A stretch of 64,000 bases of DNA from Bifidobacterium parmae (lineage in GTDB: Bacteria > Actinomycetota > Actinomycetes > Actinomycetales > Bifidobacteriaceae). This document shows, one piece after another, positions 58,018 to 64,000 of the stretch. The stretch covers positions 62,001 through 126,000 of the forward strand of contig NZ_NMWT01000028.1 of NCBI RefSeq assembly GCF_002860365.1, in the 5' to 3' direction. Every line of letters starts with the position of its first letter. Position 1 is the first letter of the stretch. Both the position numbers and the translations under genes were made by a program. The notes below the pieces were generated by a model. The model saw only the letters and a program-made list of their open reading frames with translations, was not told where the DNA came from and did no database searches.

Positions 58018-58173
58018 AACGAGAGATTTTTCATTCGGCACCATCTTCGCAGAAGATGCGGCGTCCCGTCGCCGACTACGTTCTCGGCGAACAGCGGACG
58101 GCGGCCGACGAAGCGCATCGATCCGAGACGGATTTCGACGGCAGGGGGAGTCGGGTGCATCAGACATGCGTGC

Positions 58174-58677
58174 TCAGCGTGATGCGTTGCGCTTCGCTAT
58201 ACGCGCCTCCGTGTCCCTGACACGTCCGAGCGCCTGCGTGAGGAACTCGGGGTCGGCTTCGGAGAAGCCATGCGCAAACCCGGTGTCGAGGAACACGTCG
58301 GCCATCCGTTTGGCGAGATATGGGGTGAGGATGATGCCTCCCATCGCCAGCACGTTCGCGTCATTGATGACGCGCGACAGGCGTGCGGTCTCGATGCTCT
58401 CGCATAGGGCGGCGTACACCCCGGTGAATTTGTTCGCCACGATGTCGACGCCCATGCCTGTGCCGCAGAAGACGAATCCGCGTTCGAACTCGCCGGAGGA
58501 GACGCGTTCCCCTACGGCCTCGCCGACGGAGAAGTAGTCGTCGGGGGCGTCGGGGGTGAGGTCGGTCACCGCGATGCCGTGACTCGTGAGGTGTTCCTTC
58601 ACGATGTCTTTCAGGTCGTAGCCGAGCGGGTCGGCGGCCATCACCACTCGCGTGACGTGTCGTTCGTTGTCCATCAT
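58174..58677 (-). CDS. RpiB/LacA/LacB-family sugar isomerase
   Basis: A 167-aa protein of the ribose-5-phosphate isomerase B / galactose-6-phosphate isomerase family, without further specificity. The start MMDNERHVTRVVMAADPLGY at 58677 follows AAAGGAGC. The substrate loop is AADPLGYDLKD, and the isomerase signature is RGFVFCGTGMGVDIVANKFT with the active Cys in FCGTG. The end is REFLTQALGRVRD-like. It is longer by about 15 residues than typical RpiB. It may isomerise a pentose or hexose phosphate. Confidence 0.85.
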   Translation of the reverse strand: MMDNERHVTRVVMAADPLGYDLKDIVKEHLTSHGIAVTDLTPDAPDDYFSVGEAVGERVSSGEFERGFVFCGTGMGVDIVANKFTGVYAALCESIETARLSRVINDANVLAMGGIILTPYLAKRMADVFLDTGFAHGFSEADPEFLTQALGRVRDTEARIAKRNASR

Positions 58678-58853
58678 GGATGCTCCTTTGTGTACCGTGT
58701 GTATTGGTTTCGTCGTGATGACGAGCGCCAGACTAAAACCTTGAGTTGGCTCAAGGTCAAATATTGTGTATGCCGAGAGCGAACAGGGTTCTTGAGCGCG
58801 CGGCAACGTGTCGTACGGCGTGAAGGACGTCCGGAGGATGAAGAGGAGGATTC

Positions 58854-59291
58854 ATGGGATATTCGATCGGTCAGGTATCGCGCAGGACCGGATTGTCCGA
58901 ACACACGCTGCGCTACTACGACAGGGAGGGCCTGCTGCCGGGCGTGGCGCGTACCGGCTCCGGCAGGCGATGCTTCGATGATGATGACGTCGAGCTGCTC
59001 GATCTCATCGAATGCCTCAAGTCGACCGGCATGAGCCCGGCCGAGATCGGGGACTTCGTGGATATGACGACGAAAGGCGATGCCACGCTTGCGGATAGGC
59101 TCGCGGTCTTCAGGCGCCAACGTGCCGTGGTCGAACGCCAGATCGAGGATTTGCGCCGCCGCTGGACGAAACTCGACTACAAGGTCCGCTATTTCGAGGC
59201 GGCGGTGAAGGCCGGTTCGGAATCATTGATCGAGGGCGACTGCGATCATCCAGAGCGCCCGATCCGCGTCATCGCGGACCGACTGGCCTGA
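58854..59291 (+). CDS. MerR-family regulator
   Basis: A 145-aa MerR regulator. The start MGYSIGQVSRRTGLSEHTLR at 58854 has AGGAGG upstream. Winged HTH residues 3-48 (YYDREGLLPGVARTGSGRRC), then a dimer coiled coil (RRQRAVVERQIEDLRRRWTK). Its C-terminal half has a single Cys (EGDCDH), so metal sensing is unlikely. It belongs to the group controlling aldehyde/quinone reductases, and the neighbouring SDR and FMN-reductase genes are plausible targets. Confidence 0.9.
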   Translation: MGYSIGQVSRRTGLSEHTLRYYDREGLLPGVARTGSGRRCFDDDDVELLDLIECLKSTGMSPAEIGDFVDMTTKGDATLADRLAVFRRQRAVVERQIEDLRRRWTKLDYKVRYFEAAVKAGSESLIEGDCDHPERPIRVIADRLA

Positions 59292-59347
59292 TGGGGTCGA
59301 TACGTTCGTGATGCCGATGAACGTCGCGGTTCCCGCTTTCGTGATCG

Positions 59348-59437
59348 TTACCGGAGAAGGACCTGCAGGTAATCCCGGGCGGCTGCGGCGAGCTCCTCGT
59401 CGGAGAGTTCCATCGACTCGAATATGACGAACGGCTC
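59348..59437 (-). pseudogene. 3' remnant of an MdaB-like quinone reductase
   Basis: Minus-strand codons read EPFVIFESMELSDEELAAAA and RDYLQVLLR before the stop. This aligns with the C-terminus of the intact reductase at 57440 (PFVTFASFGITDEALAKAVE, DYKAFLTK). Upstream the frame turns into an Arg-rich shadow of other genes, so only the last ~29 codons remain. A former second copy was deleted down to its end. Confidence 0.6.
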
Positions 59438-59478
59438 GCGCCTGTGTCGTCGGATGTCACAGACGCGAGCCGCCGACC

Positions 59479-60198
59479 TCACCACGGCAGCGGTTCGCCG
59501 TCGCGGAAGAAACCGCCGGTCGGGCCGTCGTCGGGCAGGGTCGCCGCCCATGTCACGCTTTTCGCGCTGACCTCGACCGGTCGACCGAACATGCCCGAGC
59601 CATACGTGTCGGTGATGTCCGGGCAGACCGCGTTGACGAGGATATGATCGGCGGCGAGCTCCTTCGCGGTCTTGATGGTCAGCCCGTTGAGCGCGAGCTT
59701 GGAGATGCCGTAGCCGGAGGCGGGAATGCCCATCGAACCGCGCAGGAACCCGTACCGCGGGTCGCCGTACGAGCCGGCGCCGCTGGACACGTTGACGATG
59801 CGGCCGTGCTCCGACCTGCGCAGAAGCGGGATGAATCTCTGCGTGACGATCCACGTGCCGATGACGTTCGTGTCGAGCACGGCGCGCATCTCGGCGATGT
59901 CCTGCCGCTCGACGGATGCGCCGGCGCGCATGGAGGCCGCGTTGTTGACGAGTACGTCGAGCCGGCCGAACCTGCGGTCGACCTCCGCGGCGGCCGCGGC
60001 GACGGAGGCTTCGTCGGTGGTGTCCATCACCACGTGGCCGGCGGAGATCCCCTCGTCGGCGAGCTCCTGCGCGAGCCGCGCGGTCTCCGGCCTCCGTGCG
60101 GCGAGGATGACGTGGTATCCGGCCTCGCCGAGCTGGCGGGCGGTCTCGTAGCCGAGGCCGCCCTTGCGGCCGGAACCGGTGATGAGCGCGATCTGCAT
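59479..60198 (-). CDS. Short-chain dehydrogenase/reductase
   Basis: A 239-aa SDR with the carbonyl-reductase type. The loop is ITGSGRKGGLGYETARQLGE, the NNAAS motif at LVNNAASMRAG, and the catalytic Ser/Tyr/Lys in SSGAGSYGDPRYGF and SGYGISKLALNGL. The start at 60198 follows GGAAAGGA. It has 39 bp between it and the FMN-reductase gene upstream, so they may form an operon. Likely NADPH-dependent reduction of carbonyls. Confidence 0.9.
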   Translation of the reverse strand: MQIALITGSGRKGGLGYETARQLGEAGYHVILAARRPETARLAQELADEGISAGHVVMDTTDEASVAAAAAEVDRRFGRLDVLVNNAASMRAGASVERQDIAEMRAVLDTNVIGTWIVTQRFIPLLRRSEHGRIVNVSSGAGSYGDPRYGFLRGSMGIPASGYGISKLALNGLTIKTAKELAADHILVNAVCPDITDTYGSGMFGRPVEVSAKSVTWAATLPDDGPTGGFFRDGEPLPW

Positions 60199-60237
60199 GA
60201 TGATGTCCTTCCTTTCCTCCGGTCCGCCGGTCGTCCC

Positions 60238-60753
60238 TCAGAACGTGCGGCCGAGTTCGCGCGCCTTGTCGAGGTACGGGGTGCCGGCGACCTGGCCGGG
60301 CGCGAACACGCCGGCGGCGAGCACCGAACCCTTGATCTTCCAGCCGAGGCTTTCGCCGAAGCACATCTCGTAGTAGCCGAGCACGTTCTTGGCGAGCACC
60401 TCCTCGGGGCTGGCGCCGGCGGCCAGCAGGGCCGATTCCTTGCCGGCGAGGTCGTCGTGCGCGTCGAACGGCAGGCGGTCCATCATCGCCTTGATCTGCG
60501 CGGAGAACTGCATCCAGTACGTCGGCGTGGCGATGACGATGCCGTCGGCCGCCTTCATGGCGTCCATCACCTCGGTCATGTCGTCGGCCGGCTGGTCGTA
60601 GCCGGTGAACGGGGCGATGTCCATGTCGGCGAGCGTGAGCTTGGTCGCGGTGTTGCCGGCCGCCTCGACGCCTTCGATGAAGGCGTCGGCGAGCATGTCG
60701 GCGTTGCCGCCCTTGGTGGGGCTGCCCTGGATGACGAGGATGTTCTTGGCCAT
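60238..60753 (-). CDS. NADPH-dependent FMN reductase / flavodoxin-like oxidoreductase
   Basis: A 171-aa enzyme with the start MAKNILVIQGSPTKGGNADM at 60753 after AAAGGA. The FMN loop is GSPTKGGNADM, followed by ADGIVIATPTYWMQFSAQIK (TPTYW motif). The C-terminal half has VLGYYEMCFGESLGWKIKGS. It is of the IsiX/iron-sulphur-flavoprotein-like flavin reductase family. It diverges from an HxlR regulator 168 bp away. HxlR proteins often control such reductases in response to quinones or electrophiles. Confidence 0.9.
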   Translation of the reverse strand: MAKNILVIQGSPTKGGNADMLADAFIEGVEAAGNTATKLTLADMDIAPFTGYDQPADDMTEVMDAMKAADGIVIATPTYWMQFSAQIKAMMDRLPFDAHDDLAGKESALLAAGASPEEVLAKNVLGYYEMCFGESLGWKIKGSVLAAGVFAPGQVAGTPYLDKARELGRTF

Positions 60754-60921
60754 GATGGTGTCCTTTCGGTTCGGTGTCCGTCGCCTTTCGGCGGTCTTCG
60801 TCACGGGGACGTGCCGTCCTCCGCGCTTCGATAAGGACAGTATGCACGAGTACATATACTTTTCGTTCTTAGAATAAAAAACTGATTTTTGGAATACGGC
60901 GACGATGTAGGATGGGGGACC

Positions 60922-61347
60922 ATGAGCGAGCATGTTGCACACGGGCACGCCGGCACCCCCGGGCCGGCCACGACGACCGCATCCGGAGGGAAGGGCGGCG
61001 CGGGCGTCACCGCCCCCGACTGCGCCATCGGCTACGCGTTCAAGGCGATCGAAGGCAAATGGAAGCTGCCGGTCATGTACGTGCTGTCCACGCACGGTTC
61101 CGCCCGGTACAACGAGATCAAACGTGAACTCGGCATCACCAACATGATGCTCACCAACACGCTGCGCGACCTCGAGGCGTACGGCCTCGTCAGCCGCACC
61201 CAATACAACGAGGTGCCGCCGCGCGTCGAATACGCGCTCACCGACAACGGCTACGCCATCATCCCCGCGTTGAGGGAATTCGAGAAATGGGGGCAGCTCC
61301 TGCTCGACGGCGCAGGCGCCGCCGACCGCGGCGAAGCCGAGGGCTGA
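60922..61347 (+). CDS. HxlR-family regulator
   Basis: A 141-aa HxlR regulator; MSEHVAHGHAG at 60922 has GGGGGA upstream. The winged HTH is CAIGYAFKAIEGKWKLPVMY, GSARYNEIKRELGITNMMLT, NTLRDLEAYGLVSRTQYNEV. The conserved Cys before the HTH (PDCAIG) can act as a redox switch, as in HypR and related regulators. The divergent FMN-reductase gene and the following MFS gene are the probable targets. Confidence 0.9.
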   Translation: MSEHVAHGHAGTPGPATTTASGGKGGAGVTAPDCAIGYAFKAIEGKWKLPVMYVLSTHGSARYNEIKRELGITNMMLTNTLRDLEAYGLVSRTQYNEVPPRVEYALTDNGYAIIPALREFEKWGQLLLDGAGAADRGEAEG

Positions 61348-61351
61348 CCCG

Positions 61352-61397
61352 CATACGTGGCATGTCCGCACCCGGTGGGCATGATATGCCACGTATG
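61352..61397 (+). promoter_or_regulatory. Inverted repeat covering the MFS start codons
   Basis: CATACGTGGCAT (61352-61363) is the perfect complement of ATGCCACGTATG (61386-61397), with 22 bp between. The right arm contains both candidate ATGs of the MFS gene (61386 and 61395), so a folded transcript would hide the start region. Confidence 0.6.
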
Positions 61398-62801
61398 TCT
61401 CAATATCTTTTGGAAGAAGCAATAGAAGAAGAAACAATCGAAAACATCATCGAAGACGCGTCCGCCCCGTCCGAACGCGGGTGGAAGCGCCGCGCCGCAT
61501 TGCTGCTCACCGGCCAGGCGTTCTCGCTGCTCGGATCCAGCGTCGTCCAGTTCGCCATCTGGTGGTGGATCGTATTGCAGACCCGCACCGGTTCGGCCAT
61601 GTTGCTGGCCACCCTGTTCGGCGTCCTGCCGCAGGCGCTCGTCTCCATATTCGGCGGGCCGATGGCCGACCGGTACAACCGCAAGGCGCTGATCATCCTG
61701 CCCGATCTCGTCATCGCCGCCGTGACCGTGATGCTGTCCATCGCATTCGCGACCGGTTGGGCCAGCCTGTCGCTGATCTTCGTGGCGCTGCTCATCCGTT
61801 CAGCCGGTGGCGGCATCCAACAACCCGCAGTGCAGTCGTTCATCCCGGACGTCGTCCCGGAGAAGGGGCTCCTGCGCGTCAACTCGATCTTCGGCGTCAT
61901 CGACTCGGCGAACCGCATCGCGGCGCCGGCGATCGCCGCCGTGCTCGTCAACGTGGCGCCGCTGTGGTCGATCCTGCTGGTCGACGTGACCACCGCGGTC
62001 ATCGGCGTCGGCTTCGTCGCCCTGATCCGCGTGCCGGCGAAGCGCGGAACGGCGACGGCCGACGGCGACGCGACCACCATGGCGCAGACGGGGCAGACGT
62101 CGGAACCGCTGCCGCTCGCCGTGCTGCGCCACACGTTCGCCGACCTCAGGGCCGGTTTCGCCTACACGATGCGCCACCCGTACCTGAAGGGCGCGGTCTT
62201 GGGCGATGCGCTCACCTGTCTCATGTCGGTCGCGCCGATGAACCTGACCCTGCTGCTCATGACCCGCGAATACGATGGGATGAACCTCGATCTGGGGTTC
62301 GTGAACCTCACGACCGCATCGGACAAGCTCGCCGCCAACGAGTTGGGGATGAGCGTCGGCCTGCTGCTCGGCGGTGCGGTCATGTCCGCGATCGGCCCCA
62401 GGCTGCTGGGCGACGCGCTCGCCCAAGTGCGTGCGATCGCGGCCGGCATCGCCATGGTCGGTCTCACCGTCGTCGGCCTCGGCCTCGCGCCGAACCTGCT
62501 CGCCTATCTGGTCATCGACGTGTTGAACGGCGTCGCCTCCGCGGTCTGCGTCGGCCCGATGCGCACGGTCATGCAGTCCGAATCGGACGAGTCGATGACC
62601 GGACGCGTCTTCGGACTCGACACCACGCTTTCCACGCTCGGCATGCCATTGGGCATGCTCGTGTTCGCGCCGCTCGCCGACATGATCCCGATCGTGTGGG
62701 TGTTCGTCGCCGGCGGCCTGCTCACCCTGCCCGTCGCATGGTACGTGCTCGTGCTGTCCCGCCGAAGCGTTCCCGGAAAGCAGCGACCCGTCGCGGCGTG
62801 A
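61386..62801 (+). CDS. MFS transporter (12-helix, DHA3-like)
   Basis: A 471-aa MFS protein if ATG at 61386 is used; 61395 is an alternative (MSQYLLEEA). An acidic N-terminal helix (EEAIEEETIENIIEDASAPS) precedes helix 1, AALLLTGQAFSLLGSSVVQF. The family motif is GGPMADRYNRKALIILPDLV (motif A) and the middle part VQSFIPDVVPEKGLLRVNSI is typical of macrolide-exporter-like DHA3 proteins. It is cotranscribed after the HxlR gene, with an inverted repeat at the start. Confidence 0.88.
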   Translation: MPRMSQYLLEEAIEEETIENIIEDASAPSERGWKRRAALLLTGQAFSLLGSSVVQFAIWWWIVLQTRTGSAMLLATLFGVLPQALVSIFGGPMADRYNRKALIILPDLVIAAVTVMLSIAFATGWASLSLIFVALLIRSAGGGIQQPAVQSFIPDVVPEKGLLRVNSIFGVIDSANRIAAPAIAAVLVNVAPLWSILLVDVTTAVIGVGFVALIRVPAKRGTATADGDATTMAQTGQTSEPLPLAVLRHTFADLRAGFAYTMRHPYLKGAVLGDALTCLMSVAPMNLTLLLMTREYDGMNLDLGFVNLTTASDKLAANELGMSVGLLLGGAVMSAIGPRLLGDALAQVRAIAAGIAMVGLTVVGLGLAPNLLAYLVIDVLNGVASAVCVGPMRTVMQSESDESMTGRVFGLDTTLSTLGMPLGMLVFAPLADMIPIVWVFVAGGLLTLPVAWYVLVLSRRSVPGKQRPVAA

Positions 62802-62819
62802 ACGGGGGCGTGCGACCGC

Positions 62820-64000
62820 TCATCGGACGTCGAGCCGGCGGGCGGTCGCACGTGTCGCCATCGCATACGAGACGACGGCGATCGGCATGGTGGCCGTCAG
62901 CGCCGGATAGAACCATGCCGCGTCAAGGTTCGCGTACAGCCATCCGCCGATGATCGGCCCCAACGCCATGCCCAGGTCGAGGCCGATGTAGTAGGTGCCG
63001 TTGCCGCGCCCTCCGTGGCCGGAGCCGGCCAGACGCACGGCGGCGGACTGGCTGACGGAGCTCATGACGCCGTAGGACGCCGCCATGGCGATGGCGGCCA
63101 CGGACATCATGCCGTCGCCGTGCATGAGCGCGAGCGCGCCGAGCGAACCCATCATGCACGCTGAGCACAACCAGAGGAACCAGCGGAACGGACGTGCGTC
63201 GAACAGGTTCCGCATCGCGACGCGCAGCACCAGCAACGCCGCCGCGTACAACGGGAAGAACAGGCCGACGTCCACCGGCAGGTGCCGCGCCTCCACGATG
63301 GTGACGATGTACGACTGCGTGGCGCAGTAGGGGATGGCGAACAGCATGAACGTGAACGCGACCGGAACCACGCGCACCGAAATGGCACGTTCGAGGAATC
63401 CGCGGACGCCGTCGACGGACGGCTGCACGTGCGACGGCACGGATGTCCGTTCCGCCGTCGGGTCGGCCATGCGTCGTGCGCCGCCGTCGCGGACGCACAT
63501 CACCAGTATGAGCGCGACGGCCATCCCGGCGGCGGCGACCGCGAATGCCGCCCGGTATCCGAGAGCCGACCGCAGGCGGATGCCGGCGGCGGGGCCGAGC
63601 GCCATGGCCAGCGCGTTGACCATGCCGTAGTATCCCATGCCCTTGCCGATATGGGCCAGGGGGATCAGCACGGTCAGCCACGCCGCGAGGCAGACGGACA
63701 GCAAAGAGAATCCGACGCCGTTGGCGATTCGCGCGGCAAGGAGCGTCACGGCGTTCGGGGCGACCGCATAACCGGCGTTCGCGGCCGCCAGCAGCATTAG
63801 CGAGCAGGCCGCGAACCGGCGCAGCGGGGCATGGTCGCTGAACCGTCCCGCCCATGGGCGGCAGAACAGGGAGACGATGTTCATCGTTCCCGCGATCATG
63901 CCGGCGAACTCGCCACCCACTCCCAAGGTGTGCGCGTATCCGACGATCAGTGTGGTGCCCATCATCGTGCCCGACATGTAGAAGAACGCGGCCGCCATGA
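62820..64000 (-). CDS. MFS transporter, 5' end beyond the window
   Basis: At least 392 aa of an MFS transporter, running off the right edge. The visible start MAAAFFYMSGTMMGTTLIVG probably lies in helix 1, as the first residues are hydrophobic and have no leader. Motif A-like sequence is CRPWAGRFSDHAPLRRFAAC, followed by ANGVGFSLLSVCLAAWLTVL. The later half has SAAVRLAGSGHGGRGNGTYY, IGLDLGMALGPIIGGW. The final helix pair is PALTATMPIAVVSYAMATRA. It is probably an efflux pump of the YfcJ/YhhS-like branch, converging with the MFS gene at 61386. Confidence 0.85.
   Translation of the reverse strand, partial: MAAAFFYMSGTMMGTTLIVGYAHTLGVGGEFAGMIAGTMNIVSLFCRPWAGRFSDHAPLRRFAACSLMLLAAANAGYAVAPNAVTLLAARIANGVGFSLLSVCLAAWLTVLIPLAHIGKGMGYYGMVNALAMALGPAAGIRLRSALGYRAAFAVAAAGMAVALILVMCVRDGGARRMADPTAERTSVPSHVQPSVDGVRGFLERAISVRVVPVAFTFMLFAIPYCATQSYIVTIVEARHLPVDVGLFFPLYAAALLVLRVAMRNLFDARPFRWFLWLCSACMMGSLGALALMHGDGMMSVAAIAMAASYGVMSSVSQSAAVRLAGSGHGGRGNGTYYIGLDLGMALGPIIGGWLYANLDAAWFYPALTATMPIAVVSYAMATRATARRLDVR

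Overview
The window is high-GC (roughly two-thirds G+C by eye) actinobacterial chromosome, most likely from a Bifidobacterium. The support is an L-lactate dehydrogenase, a glutamate-type amino-acid ABC operon with a lipoprotein binder, tandem CrcB fluoride channels, and many small MerR/PadR/HxlR-controlled oxidoreductases. The genus is an inference from gene content; no rRNA is present.

Region 1 (1-17.95 kb) is an accretion island at the 3' end of ychF. Before insertion, a CocE/NonD hydrolase (+, ends 999) probably faced ychF (-, now 17946-19040). Four copies or variants of the ychF 3' tail lie in the same orientation: about 1033-1110 (A), 12949-12990 (B), 16681-16765 (C) and 17898-17990 (D, the real gene end). 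They cut the island into three cassettes. A-B holds a tyrosine integrase with tandem arm-type repeats, small HTH proteins, a hicAB module with a frameshifted toxin, an HNH nuclease, small and large terminase, portal, a MuF protein fused to an EndoU-like toxin with a probable immunity gene, scaffold, capsid, head fibre and head-tail connector. No tail, lysis or replication gene is visible. This is the layout of a capsid-forming phage satellite, or of a prophage cut back to its head module. B-C holds a flavodoxin/alcohol dehydrogenase/SDR operon with a divergent LysR regulator. C-D holds a GNAT acetyltransferase and toxin-antitoxin-like remnants.

Region 2 (18-35 kb) is host core and semi-core: ychF, a four-gene polar amino-acid ABC operon, dtd, a HAD phosphatase, a second zinc alcohol dehydrogenase closely related to the island copy, an SPFH/SHOCT protein with a zinc-ribbon partner and a membrane protein, an HTH plus Ser/Thr kinase pair, and a short UvrA-like ATPase.

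Region 3 (35-46 kb) holds a MerR regulator, a MATE exporter, two PadR regulators around an NADP oxidoreductase with shared operator-like palindromes, tandem crcB behind a fluoride riboswitch, a DEDD exonuclease, a FetAB-type transporter, a two-component system and a DedA protein.

Region 4 (46-64 kb) is accessory-rich. It holds LysR/MFS and HxlR/MFS pairs, an RHH-PIN toxin-antitoxin pair, an atypical PD-(D/E)XK nuclease gene bracketed by hairpins, lactate and 3-hydroxyacyl-CoA dehydrogenases, a voltage-gated-type K+ channel, a TetR/SDR pair, and several NAD(P)H-quinone/FMN reductases including a truncated remnant. The last gene, an MFS transporter, runs off the right edge.
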